A DNA stretch of 64,000 bases from Chitinophagales bacterium (GTDB lineage: Bacteria; Bacteroidota; Bacteroidia; Chitinophagales; Saprospiraceae): NCBI GenBank assembly GCA_013298845.1, contig JAAFJN010000006.1, positions 62,001 through 126,000 of the forward strand, written 5' to 3'. The notes below the pieces were generated by a model. That model was not told where the DNA came from, ran no database searches, and saw only the letters and a list, made by a program, of their open reading frames with translations. This document shows, one piece after another, positions 26,138-36,016 of the stretch. Within the stretch, counting starts at the first letter, position 1, and each line of letters begins with the position of its first letter. The translations under genes and the position numbers were made by a program.

Positions 26138-26317
26138 CTAAATTCGGTTTAACGTCTTCAGAATCAATACTTTTCTAACGCCGTAAGTGGCGGCCAATGC
26201 GAGGGTATAAAGTAGCGTAATGGTCATGGTTAAAGCAGCATTTGTGATCGTGTTTCGTTTTAAACGCTCGCCCCTTTCAAAACGCTGCGTGGCATTTTTA
26301 TTTTTTTTGAAAAAAAT
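26138..26317 (-). CDS. Possible small membrane protein with an ATT start
   Basis: A 59-codon frame directly after the lipoprotein gene. The translation reads basic and charged at first (FFKKNKNATQRFERGERLKR), then has one hydrophobic segment (LTMTITLLYTLALAATYGV), then a short basic tail. That layout is characteristic of small single-pass membrane proteins. There is no ATG, GTG or TTG before the charged part. The only plausible start is ATT at 26317-26315, which overlaps the upstream stop codon by one base (TAATT), like common TAATG stop-start junctions. It could be a gene with a rare start, a point-mutated gene, or chance. An internal ATG would leave only the hydrophobic segment. Confidence 0.4.
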   Translation of the reverse strand: MFFKKNKNATQRFERGERLKRNTITNAALTMTITLLYTLALAATYGVRKVLILKTLNRI

Positions 26318-27687
26318 TACGGCTCAACGGGCTGGTATTTAAATTGCTCAAATTTCAGAATGTGCACGTAAATATTTTCGAGGTAATCGTACAAAACGGG
26401 TTTGGCCGCGTCCATGGGGGCCGATGGGTTGGATACCGGCACGCGGCGCATATAATAACCACCGGTGAGGGCCGGAAAAAACGAACCCGATTCTGACACT
26501 TTTTCGGGGAAATTAAGCCCGTATTTTTGCAATAATGCCGCCGTAAATTTCACCACATCGTACCCGGCGTAGGCATCATCGTCGGGTAAAGTCCCGAATT
26601 TTTCGTAAAACAACTGCTCAAATTCCTGCACTTCCGTCGAGGTGCGGTCAATGTATTTGGCACTGGAAATATGCACGTTCAGGCCGGTGAGTAAATCCGG
26701 TTCAAGGTGTTCATAATCAGCCCATTGGGGCATACCGTACACTTCCACTGTATTGTTGCCTTTTTGTTGTTTTAAACGGCTTAAAAACGCCAGTACCCAA
26801 TCGGAACCGGCCCACGAAGGCATCACAAACGCGGTGGTTTGGCCGGGTTTGATGAATTTTTTGAAATCAATTTTGTCAAAATTAACGCTGGCATCGGGGA
26901 CAATGACCTCTTTGAGGACCGTGGTACCGTATTTGAGGTTGGCTTCGCGGAAATAGGGCAATCGGTCGGCTTCTTTTTCTTTACACACCAATACAATTTG
27001 GTCGGCGGGGCGCTTTTTTTCCGAACGCAAATATTGCACAATGCGGGCGCAATGGGCGCGCAGGGGCGGGTTGGTTTGCAAAAAATAAGGATTTTGCTCA
27101 GTGAGTTCGCTGGTGGGGGATTCGGGCGAAACAACAATTTGTCGCGATATTTTTGCCTGATTGGCCATTAAACCAACGTGTGAATTGCGCAGCGGCCCTA
27201 AAATTACCTGCGCCTGTTTGAGGCGGGCATTGGTGTTCAGTACCTGTTGAAACTCGGCGTCGGAGACTTGCGAATCCACTACATCTACCACAAAATTGGG
27301 GTAATTGGGCATTTGTGAAACGGCCGCAAAACCCAATTGCATACCGGCGTAATACTGCAACGCAATGGTGTTTTTGTCGGGTAAGGTGGCACTGCCATCG
27401 GTGTATTGGTTGGTCGAAAAAGGCAATAAAAGGGCCAGTTTATAGGTCGTTTGTTTGTTATTGGGGGCATTGGTACCCGGGTTGGCGGGATTGGTACCAC
27501 CCGTGCCGTTGTTGTTGCCCGTGGGTTTATCACCCGGTTTAACGGGCGGGGTAGTGGGGGTATTGGGTTTGGTGGTGTTCCCGGGTTTGTTGGGGCCGGG
27601 GGTAATCGGGGAGGGGCGCGAACCACCGCAGGAAGATAAAAAAACTGCCGCCGTTAGCAACAGAACAGAGCAAAGGGATAATCGCAT
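26317..27687 (-). CDS. Lipoprotein with periplasmic-binding-protein type I fold
   Basis: A 456-residue lipoprotein. The signal peptide ends in lipobox LSSC with Cys at residue 20, followed by a Pro/Gly/Thr/Asn-rich tether of about 60 residues. The remaining ~370 residues resemble the leucine/isoleucine/valine-binding (receptor ligand-binding) family: LALLLPFSTNQYTDG, QYYAGMQLGFAAV, VILGPLRNSHVGLMANQA and DDAYAGYDVVKFTAALLQKYG. Similar Bacteroidota proteins lack neighbouring ABC permeases and may act in envelope assembly like LpoA. No permease is present here either. The open frame runs up to 27897, but the start at 27687 gives the lipoprotein signal. Divergent from sprA. Confidence 0.8.
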   Translation of the reverse strand: MRLSLCSVLLLTAAVFLSSCGGSRPSPITPGPNKPGNTTKPNTPTTPPVKPGDKPTGNNNGTGGTNPANPGTNAPNNKQTTYKLALLLPFSTNQYTDGSATLPDKNTIALQYYAGMQLGFAAVSQMPNYPNFVVDVVDSQVSDAEFQQVLNTNARLKQAQVILGPLRNSHVGLMANQAKISRQIVVSPESPTSELTEQNPYFLQTNPPLRAHCARIVQYLRSEKKRPADQIVLVCKEKEADRLPYFREANLKYGTTVLKEVIVPDASVNFDKIDFKKFIKPGQTTAFVMPSWAGSDWVLAFLSRLKQQKGNNTVEVYGMPQWADYEHLEPDLLTGLNVHISSAKYIDRTSTEVQEFEQLFYEKFGTLPDDDAYAGYDVVKFTAALLQKYGLNFPEKVSESGSFFPALTGGYYMRRVPVSNPSAPMDAAKPVLYDYLENIYVHILKFEQFKYQPVEP

Positions 27688-27978
27688 GGTCGTTTGTATC
27701 TTGAGATAACGTGAATTTGGGCGCAAAAATATTCCCTTTACGGGGATTTGAAATGATTTTTTATCAACGGTAACCAGAATCCGGCACAGGATTTGCGAAC
27801 GCAAACCCGCCATGAATACATTTTTGGGCGACAGCAGTAACCAACAGGCAACCGAAAGCCATTTGGGCACGTCAATAACCCGCCAACTAAAATTCATTAG
27901 TCATACTTGCGAAATGCCCGGTGCATATTCGTGGGTGTTGGCCGTTTTTAAACCTTTTATCAGGACACCCTGCTTTCA

Positions 27979-30900
27979 ATGATGATTAAAAAGCGATTTT
28001 TGCTTTGGCTCATTGCCGCTGCCGCGCTGCTTGCGCTCTATGCTTTCTCTATCCCCAATCCGGTGACAGACAAAGTCATAACGATCTTCTTCCCGGAAGA
28101 AACGCCTGCCGTTGCTCCTACCTACGAGGAGTGGCTTTACGATACCAATGAGGTGCCGAAAGCCTGGGGTAAAACGATTTTGAACCCACTCACCGATACC
28201 TTGGACCCGCTAAAGGAACGTTTTGACGACTTTCTGAACGCGCCGAACAATATTATCGACCTCAAAGACCCTTCCGTCATTGAGGAAAAGGTGGAATACG
28301 ACCCCTTTACCGATATGTACATCATTTCCGAAAAAATCGGGGATGAATACTTCCGGAATCCCACTTATATGACCTTCGAGGAGTACAAAGCCTACCGCGA
28401 CCGCAAACAGCAAACGGCTTATTTCGACCGCTTGCAGGGCGCATCGGATGGGGCCAAAAAACGCGGCGGATTGGTGGACCCAATTTCCAAGTTCAACATC
28501 CGCACGTCTCTGATCGAACGTTTATTTGGTGGTACCGAAGTGGATATTAAACCACAGGGTAATATTAACCTGACCTTCGGGGTGCGGTACGAACGCCGGG
28601 AAAACCCCATTTTGCCCATCGCCCTCCAGCGCGTGACCAATTTTGATTTCGACATGGATATCAACATGAGCGCAAATGGTAAAGTGGGTGAAAAACTGAA
28701 CCTGGCTTTTAACTACAATACGCAGGCAACGTTTGATTTTGACAATCAAATGAAACTGCACTACGACCCCAAAGGGGCGCTGGGCAATGGCCTCGGCGAT
28801 ACCGAAGACGCTATTTTGCAGGATATTCAGGCCGGTAACGTGTCGTTGCCGCTGCGTTCTACCCTCATCAAAGGGGCGGCCAACCTGTTCGGGGTGAAAA
28901 CCGAATTGAAATTTGGTCACCTCAAAACAACCCTGCTCGCGGCCCAACAGCGTTCGCGCCAACAGGGCATTACCCTCCAGGGAGGGGCACAGGTGCAGCA
29001 ATATTCGGTGCCCATTGACGACTACGACGAAAACCGCCACTTTTTTGTGAGCCAGTGGAACCGCAGTCAGTTTGAACCCGCCATGAAATGTTTGCCCGTG
29101 CCGCAGTCGTTGTTCACCATTACCCGGATGGAAGTTTGGGTAACGGCGCAGCAAAACTTTACGCCCGGTCAAAACACTCCCGCCATTCGCAATATTGTGG
29201 GTTTGACCGACCTGGGTGAACCAGTACCACTGCTCGACGGTAATGATGAAGTTCCGGAACCGGACGTTCTGGTTCCCAATTTTGCTTTTGCAAATCCACC
29301 CAAAAAAGACGTTGTAGGCAATCCGCTGCCGACCAACGAAAACAACCGCCTGTACAGCGAAATTATTTCCAATAATGCCTTTATTCGCCAGGCGGCCAAC
29401 GTTACCAACGGCCTGAAAAGCCTTGGTTTAAGTCAAATTCGCGACTTTGAAACCGCCCGCGCCACGCAGTTGATTCAGGGTTCCGAATATACGTACAACG
29501 AACAATTGGGTTTTATCAGCATCAACCGCAACGTACAACCTGACGATATCGTGGGCGTGGCGTTGGAATATACGTACAACGGTATTCCGTATAAAATTGG
29601 TGAATTTGGTGGTGACGTAGAACCCGGTGACTCGCTCAACCAAAACGTTATTTTCCTCAAAATGCTCAAAAGTACCGCGCCCAACGTGCGTTACCCCATT
29701 TGGGATTTGATGATGAAAAACGTGTATTCGGTGGGGGCCGTCAACGTGGACCCGCAGGAATTTTTGTTTGATATTTTTTACGAAGACCCGGGTAAAGGCC
29801 AAAAACGCTTTTTGGACAACCCTGCTTTGATTCCGTCGTCGTTGCGCAGCACACCGCTGATTCAGGTATTCAACCTCGATAACCTCAACCGCCAGGGCGA
29901 CCCCGGTGCCGATGGTATTTTCGACTTTGTGCCTGGCCTTACCGTTAACCCGCGTACCGGTCGTATCATGTTCCCCGTGTTGGAGCCATTTGGCGAAAAT
30001 TTGTTCCGCAAATTGAACGAAAATTCCGATCCGCCGTTGACCATTGCTCAAATTGAGGAATTGGACAAACGACTACTCTACCGCCAACTCTACGACTCCA
30101 CGTTGTTCCGCGCGCGCGAATTCCAGCAATTAAATCGTTTTACGCTGCGCGGCAGTTATAAATCCAGCACCAATTCCGAAATTTCTTTGGGTACCTTTAA
30201 CCTGCCGCCGGGTTCGGTGCGGGTATCGGGTGGTGGCCGCCAATTGATAGAAGGCCAGGATTACACCATTGATTATAACATTGGTAAAGTGCGTATCCTG
30301 AACGAGTCCATTTTGCAATCGGGCCAAAACATCAACGTGTCGTTCGAGGATAATACGTTGTTTGGGTTTAACGCCCGAACCATGTTGGGCGCGCGGTTCG
30401 ATTATGAATTTAGCAAACACCTGACCGTGGGCGGTACGTTCATGAATTTGTTTGAACGCCCCTTAACGCAAAAAGTAAACTTCGGGGATGACCCGATTAA
30501 CAATAAGGTGTACGGCCTTGATTTTAACTACACCAAAGAAGCGCCGTGGCTGACCAAATTGGTTGATCGCCTGCCCTTGTTTAGCACCAAAGCCGAATCC
30601 AGTATTACGGCTTCGGCGGAAGCGGCCTTGTTGCAACCGGGTTTTAACCGCGCCATTAACCAAGGCAACGAAGAGGGTGGTATCGTGTACATTGACGATT
30701 TTGAAGGCAGTACGGCCAATATTCCGCTCTCGTTTCCCGCCAACGGCTGGATGATTGCCTCCGTACCGCAGGGTGATGCCGCCAGTTTTAACGATAATTT
30801 GTTTCCCGAAAACCGCGCTTCCATCAATGGCTCGGATTCTTTGGCGCTGGGTGCTAACCGGGCGCGTTTGGCCTGGTACATTGCCGACCCCAGCGCGTTG

Positions 30901-33900
30901 GACAATAACTCCGCCATTATCGAGGATAATAAAAACCCCTATACCCGCTTGTTCCGTTTTCAGGACATTTTCCCAAATCGTCAATTGTCGCCGTTGGAGC
31001 AATCTACGTTGCGCCCATTGGACGTGACCATTTTCCCGGACGAACGCGGCCCGTATAATTTCGACATTCCGGGTGGTTATCCCGGTATTTCGGAAGGGAT
31101 CAACAGCGAAGGCAAACTCACGCGCCCTGAAACCCGTTGGGGTGGATTTATGCGTGGTATCAACAACTCCAGCAACGATTTTGAGGCGAATAACGTAGAA
31201 TTTATCGAATTCTGGATGTTAAACCCGTACATGGAAACCCCCGTAAACGGTGGCGTTGTTTCCCGCGAAGGTGAAATGATGATTGACCTCGGTACCATTT
31301 CGGAAGACGTGATGCGCGACTCGCGCCAGTTCTTTGAAAGTGGTTTGCCAACGCCCGATTTGAGCGCGGTAACGGTACGTACCCGTTGGGGTTTGGTGCC
31401 CGCACTGCCTCCGGTTGTAACGGCATTTGACAATAACCCCAGCAACCGCGAAGGTCAGGATGTGGGTCTGGATGGTATGGACGATACGCAGGAGCAAAAT
31501 CACTATGCTTCCTGGTTGAGCGTCGTGCAATCAACGTTAAATCCATCGGCTTTTAACGATGCGCAACGCGACCCCTCCAACGACGATTTTGTGCATTACC
31601 GCGATGGCCGTTTTGCCAGCGGTGGTGGTACTAACCCAACGCCGGGTGTATTGGAGCGTTATCGCAATTTCAACAGCCCACAAGGCAACACCCCTTCGGC
31701 CAACGGCGGCGGATTTAACAATGATTTTGTGACGTCTTCTACCAACTTGCCCGATGCCGAAGACCTGAACCGCGACAACGCGTTGAACGAAAACGAAGCC
31801 TATTTCCGCTACCGTATTCCGTTGACCAAACGCGACGGCGGCAACCAAGCCAGTGAAATTAACCTGAACTCGCCGGATATTGCCGATTTGATTACGGATA
31901 CCGTAGAAGTAGATGGTAATATCTGGTACCGGTTTAAAGTACCGTTGGACTGGAAAAACCGCCAATCCGTGAACGGTATCCAGGATTTCCGTTCCATTCG
32001 TTTTGTGCGGATGGTATGGCGCGGTTTCGACCAACAAACTACCTTCCGCTTTGCAACCCTCGAATTGGGCCGTAACCAGTGGAGACGTTACACGCAGGTA
32101 TTAAATGGTAATGGCGCTGTTCCTTGTACCGACCGTACAACCCCGGTAAAAACGGTTGCATTTGACGTGAACAACGTAAATATTGAAGAAAACGCCGTTC
32201 GTGCGCCGTTTAACTACACCATTCCACTCGGTATCCAGCGCGAAAATTCGGTGGGTGCGTTCCCCGACATCTTGCAAAATGAGCAATCGTTGTCCATGAC
32301 GGTGTGTGAGTTACCCTATTGCGAAGGACGTGGTATTTTTAAAACCCTGAACATGGATTTGCGCCAATTTGAGCGCATTAAAATGTTTGCGCACGCCGAA
32401 CCAATTACCGAAGCAGATTCTTTCCCGGCCGATGCCATCAAGATTTTTATTCGTTTGGGTTCTGACTTTATTTCCAACTATTACGAATACGAAATTCCGT
32501 TAGTTGCCTCGGATCGAAGCAAAATTGAAGGTTTGATTTCCGCCGACGATGATTATAAAAGAGAAGTGTGGAAAAACCTGTTCAATTTCAAATTGGACAG
32601 CCTGAGCATGTTGAAACAGGAGCGCAACGGGCAAAATTACCCGGTGGGTGCCATTTTTGAAAAATTATTGGCCAATGGCGAAATCATGAAGGTCATTGGT
32701 AACCCCAACCTGGGTTACGTACGGGGTATCATGATCGGGGTGGTGAATAAAGATGAAAAAAACCTGGGCAAAACCTACTGTTTTGAAACCTGGGTCAATG
32801 AATTGCGTCTGGTGGGCATGAACAACCGGGGCGGTTACGCCGGTACGGCCCGCGTGGACATGAAATTGGCCGATTTGGGCAACCTTTCCGGGGCGATTAC
32901 CTATACCTCCAAAGGTTGGGGCGGCATTGACCAACGGGTGCTGGCGCGTCAATTGGAAGATGTATTGCAGTATGATTTGTCTTCAACCATTAATTTGGAC
33001 AAGTTTTTCCCCGAAAAATGGGGTATTCGCCTGCCATTTTACGCGCAATATTCCAATTTGACCCGTCGCCCGGAGTATGATCCGTACGATTTGGACGTCA
33101 AGTTGACCGATAAAATCCGCGCCGCCGCTCCCGGTGACCGCGACAGTATTCGCAACACGGCGATGGATGTAACGACCATGCGCGGTTACAACTTTACCAA
33201 TGTGCGCAAAGAGCGCCGGGGCAAACCCCGTAAAGTGCCGCTGCCGTGGAATATTGAAAATTTCAGCCTTACGTACGCCTTTAACGAACAAAACCGCCGC
33301 ACGCCCATTATCAAAAGTGATCGCCTGCGCCAATACAAAGGTTCGCTGGATTACCAATACGCCACTGGTTTAAAACCCTGGCAGCCGTTTAAAAAGAGCA
33401 AAGTGCGCTTTATTAAGGAATTGAATTTCAATCCGTTGCCCGAAACCTACGGCTTTAACACCGAGTTGCAACGCATTGCGGGTACCACCATTTGGCGCTC
33501 GTTTGATTCCGGAACCACGGAGGCGCAAAACACGTACTACAACCGCCGTTTAACTTGGGATCGCAACTACGATTTGTCGTGGACGATTATGAAAAACCTG
33601 CGCGTTAACTTCGACGCGAATATGCGGGCACTCGTGGATGAACCCCAAGGCAATACCCTTCTTGATGATAAGCAACGCCGTGACTCCATCTGGACGAATA
33701 TCCGCCAATTTGGTCGCCCCAAAAACTACACGCAAACGGCCGCTGCAAACTACACGTTGCCGTTTAAAAACTTCAAAATGCTCGATTGGATCAACGCCAA
33801 GGCTTCTTATACCGCTGGTTATACGTGGTCGGCGCAATCGCTCAAACTGCAATTTTTGGAAACACCGGCCGGTTTGGAGAGCGATTTATCGCGCAACCTG

Positions 33901-35781
33901 GGTCACGTGATTCAGAACAACGTGGTGCGCCAAATTAACGGTGATTTGAACTTTGAAGGGCTGTACAACAAAAGCAAATATTTGTCCAAAATTAATAAAC
34001 CTGCGAAAGGTGCGGGGGGCAAAGGCAATAAAAACCCGAATGCCCCGGCTGGTTCCGATGAAAATGGTCCCGGTGGCCGTGGACCCGGCGGTAAAGGTGG
34101 CAAAGCCCCCGGCGGAGATGCTTCCGACGGCGACACTGGCTCGAAGGACAAAAAGAAGACCCCTCCCGGTGCGCCCGATGCTCCCGGCGGCAAAGGTGCC
34201 CGCGTGGATAAAAATGGCCAACCCATCCCGGACGACGGAAAAGGTGGGGGCAAAGACGGTGATGCCGCCGCTGCTAAAGGCGAGAAAAAGAAAAAAGACC
34301 GCCAGCCCAGCATGGCCGAACGAATTGCCCTGCGCCCGCTGATGTTGGTGCGCAAAGGCCGCTTTACGTACAGCGAAAACCTGTCGAGTGTGGTGCCGGG
34401 TTTTGTGCCCGAAACGAAATTTATGGGTCTCAGCGAAGGATTTTCCGCGCCCGGTTGGGCATTTGTATTCGGTGCGCAACCCACCCGCGAATGGCTCGAC
34501 GAAGCCGGTCGTAAGGGCTGGATTACCCAACGCCCCGAACTCAACCAGCAGGTGATGCGCAATAAGACCCAAAACATGGATTTGGGTCTTACGGTAGAGC
34601 CTTTCCAGGATTTCCGCATCGAAATTAGCGCAACCCGCCAGTTTACTCGCAATACCACCGAGTTGTACAAGGATACTTTGTTTGATTTGGGACCCGATAA
34701 CGTGTTCTACGACCACCGCGCCGAGCGCGATATGGGCAGTTATACCACTTCGTTTTTCTCCATGAAAACGTTGTTTGATCGCGATATTGACGGTTTGTTC
34801 ACACGTTTTCAGGAGAATGGAGCCATTATTTCCAAACGCATTAGTCCGAACGGTGGCCCGCACGATTTACCCGAAGATAACCCCGGTTACAGCAATGGTT
34901 TTGGTAAAATCCACCAGGGCGTTTTGATCCCGGCGTTCATTGCGGCCTACACGGGTACCGACCCCAATACGGTGAAAATTGGTACCAATAACCTGTTCAA
35001 CCGTCGCCCGGCTCTGAACTGGAAATTGAACTACAATGGTTTGTCGAAAGTGGGTAAATTGAATAAAATTTTCGCCAGCGTACAAATTTCGCACGGTTAT
35101 AAAAATACGTTAACCGTCAGCCAGTACAACACGGATATTTTTTACGATGCCAACCAGCCGCAGAAAGACGAAATCAATGCGAACTATATCGCGCGTTTCG
35201 AAATTCCGCAGATTGTGATCAGTGAGGCATTTCAGCCGTTGCTGGGTTTGGATATGAAGTTCAAAAATGGGATGACGGTGAAGGCCGATTTCAAAAAATC
35301 GCGTACCCTGGCCATGTCCTTTGTGGATTATAACCTGAACGAAACCAACGCCACCGGTTACGCGGGCGGGTTCGGGCACCGCATCAAAAATGTGGATATT
35401 CCGTTCCTCACCGGCAGTAAAAAAGGAAAGGCATCCAGCAGCAAAAAGTCGAAAAAGAAAAAAGGAGAAACAACACCAACTCCGGCCCCCACAACCGGCC
35501 CAGGCGGCAGCGGCAACTCGCAGGTACACGACCTGAACATCAAATTCGACTTTGAATACCGCGATGACGTGACCAAAGTACACAGCGTTCAGCGGCCACA
35601 AGCCCAGGCTTCGCGCGGTACCACAACCTGGAGTATCAACCCGTCGGTAGATTACCAATTGAACCGCCGTTTGGCCCTGCGCCTCTTTGTGGATTACCGC
35701 AAAACCATCCCCAAAACCTCGCAGTCATTCCCGATTACATCGGTGAGTTCGGGGGTAACGGTGCAGTTTAAGTTGAATTAA
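27979..35781 (+). CDS. sprA: T9SS outer-membrane translocon protein SprA
   Basis: A 2600-residue protein. SprA is the giant beta-barrel pore through which T9SS cargo crosses the outer membrane and is also needed for gliding in motile members. An N-terminal signal/anchor (FLLWLIAAAALLALYAFS) is followed by the SprA N-terminal segment (YFRNPTYMTFEEYKAYR, about 120-140) and long barrel regions with alternating strands. The C-terminus ends SVSSGVTVQFKLN. Two low-complexity insertions stand out: about 100 residues rich in Gly, Lys, Asp and Pro at about 2009-2112, and about 40 Lys/Ser/Pro/Thr-rich residues from about 2480. These make it longer than typical SprA (about 2400). It is the secretion machinery for the sorting-tail proteins in this window. 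Confidence 0.95.
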   Translation: MMIKKRFLLWLIAAAALLALYAFSIPNPVTDKVITIFFPEETPAVAPTYEEWLYDTNEVPKAWGKTILNPLTDTLDPLKERFDDFLNAPNNIIDLKDPSVIEEKVEYDPFTDMYIISEKIGDEYFRNPTYMTFEEYKAYRDRKQQTAYFDRLQGASDGAKKRGGLVDPISKFNIRTSLIERLFGGTEVDIKPQGNINLTFGVRYERRENPILPIALQRVTNFDFDMDINMSANGKVGEKLNLAFNYNTQATFDFDNQMKLHYDPKGALGNGLGDTEDAILQDIQAGNVSLPLRSTLIKGAANLFGVKTELKFGHLKTTLLAAQQRSRQQGITLQGGAQVQQYSVPIDDYDENRHFFVSQWNRSQFEPAMKCLPVPQSLFTITRMEVWVTAQQNFTPGQNTPAIRNIVGLTDLGEPVPLLDGNDEVPEPDVLVPNFAFANPPKKDVVGNPLPTNENNRLYSEIISNNAFIRQAANVTNGLKSLGLSQIRDFETARATQLIQGSEYTYNEQLGFISINRNVQPDDIVGVALEYTYNGIPYKIGEFGGDVEPGDSLNQNVIFLKMLKSTAPNVRYPIWDLMMKNVYSVGAVNVDPQEFLFDIFYEDPGKGQKRFLDNPALIPSSLRSTPLIQVFNLDNLNRQGDPGADGIFDFVPGLTVNPRTGRIMFPVLEPFGENLFRKLNENSDPPLTIAQIEELDKRLLYRQLYDSTLFRAREFQQLNRFTLRGSYKSSTNSEISLGTFNLPPGSVRVSGGGRQLIEGQDYTIDYNIGKVRILNESILQSGQNINVSFEDNTLFGFNARTMLGARFDYEFSKHLTVGGTFMNLFERPLTQKVNFGDDPINNKVYGLDFNYTKEAPWLTKLVDRLPLFSTKAESSITASAEAALLQPGFNRAINQGNEEGGIVYIDDFEGSTANIPLSFPANGWMIASVPQGDAASFNDNLFPENRASINGSDSLALGANRARLAWYIADPSALDNNSAIIEDNKNPYTRLFRFQDIFPNRQLSPLEQSTLRPLDVTIFPDERGPYNFDIPGGYPGISEGINSEGKLTRPETRWGGFMRGINNSSNDFEANNVEFIEFWMLNPYMETPVNGGVVSREGEMMIDLGTISEDVMRDSRQFFESGLPTPDLSAVTVRTRWGLVPALPPVVTAFDNNPSNREGQDVGLDGMDDTQEQNHYASWLSVVQSTLNPSAFNDAQRDPSNDDFVHYRDGRFASGGGTNPTPGVLERYRNFNSPQGNTPSANGGGFNNDFVTSSTNLPDAEDLNRDNALNENEAYFRYRIPLTKRDGGNQASEINLNSPDIADLITDTVEVDGNIWYRFKVPLDWKNRQSVNGIQDFRSIRFVRMVWRGFDQQTTFRFATLELGRNQWRRYTQVLNGNGAVPCTDRTTPVKTVAFDVNNVNIEENAVRAPFNYTIPLGIQRENSVGAFPDILQNEQSLSMTVCELPYCEGRGIFKTLNMDLRQFERIKMFAHAEPITEADSFPADAIKIFIRLGSDFISNYYEYEIPLVASDRSKIEGLISADDDYKREVWKNLFNFKLDSLSMLKQERNGQNYPVGAIFEKLLANGEIMKVIGNPNLGYVRGIMIGVVNKDEKNLGKTYCFETWVNELRLVGMNNRGGYAGTARVDMKLADLGNLSGAITYTSKGWGGIDQRVLARQLEDVLQYDLSSTINLDKFFPEKWGIRLPFYAQYSNLTRRPEYDPYDLDVKLTDKIRAAAPGDRDSIRNTAMDVTTMRGYNFTNVRKERRGKPRKVPLPWNIENFSLTYAFNEQNRRTPIIKSDRLRQYKGSLDYQYATGLKPWQPFKKSKVRFIKELNFNPLPETYGFNTELQRIAGTTIWRSFDSGTTEAQNTYYNRRLTWDRNYDLSWTIMKNLRVNFDANMRALVDEPQGNTLLDDKQRRDSIWTNIRQFGRPKNYTQTAAANYTLPFKNFKMLDWINAKASYTAGYTWSAQSLKLQFLETPAGLESDLSRNLGHVIQNNVVRQINGDLNFEGLYNKSKYLSKINKPAKGAGGKGNKNPNAPAGSDENGPGGRGPGGKGGKAPGGDASDGDTGSKDKKKTPPGAPDAPGGKGARVDKNGQPIPDDGKGGGKDGDAAAAKGEKKKKDRQPSMAERIALRPLMLVRKGRFTYSENLSSVVPGFVPETKFMGLSEGFSAPGWAFVFGAQPTREWLDEAGRKGWITQRPELNQQVMRNKTQNMDLGLTVEPFQDFRIEISATRQFTRNTTELYKDTLFDLGPDNVFYDHRAERDMGSYTTSFFSMKTLFDRDIDGLFTRFQENGAIISKRISPNGGPHDLPEDNPGYSNGFGKIHQGVLIPAFIAAYTGTDPNTVKIGTNNLFNRRPALNWKLNYNGLSKVGKLNKIFASVQISHGYKNTLTVSQYNTDIFYDANQPQKDEINANYIARFEIPQIVISEAFQPLLGLDMKFKNGMTVKADFKKSRTLAMSFVDYNLNETNATGYAGGFGHRIKNVDIPFLTGSKKGKASSSKKSKKKKGETTPTPAPTTGPGGSGNSQVHDLNIKFDFEYRDDVTKVHSVQRPQAQASRGTTTWSINPSVDYQLNRRLALRLFVDYRKTIPKTSQSFPITSVSSGVTVQFKLN

Positions 35782-35785
35782 GGGG

Positions 35786-35975
35786 GGGAGTGATGAGTGA
35801 TAAGTGATAAGAGATAAGTGATGAAAACTTCAAAAATCAGAAATCAAAAATCGGAGTTCTTCAATCAAAAAACATACTGGCGAAACCCACAAAACAAGTC
35901 AAAAGCGCGGTTTTTTTGCCCATTTTGATGTTTTTGATTTAAGAATTAAGATTTAAGATTTTTGATTTTTGAAGT
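35786..35975. repeat. Iterated words GTGATAAGTGATAAG and ATCAAAAATC, partly inverted
   Basis: After sprA: GTGATAAGTGATAAGAGATAAGTGAT words (35790-35822), then ACTTCAAAAATCAGAAATCAAAAATC (35826-35851). The inverted partner GATTTTTGATTTTTGAAGT-like sequence with GATTTAAGAATTAAGATTTAAG words is at about 35934-35975. A 75-bp GC-richer core lies between. No gene is supported in 35782-36016. Confidence 0.6.
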
Positions 35976-36016
35976 TTGCTCACACCCAATGTCTAAAGTC
36001 TTCCGTCTCCAAACAA

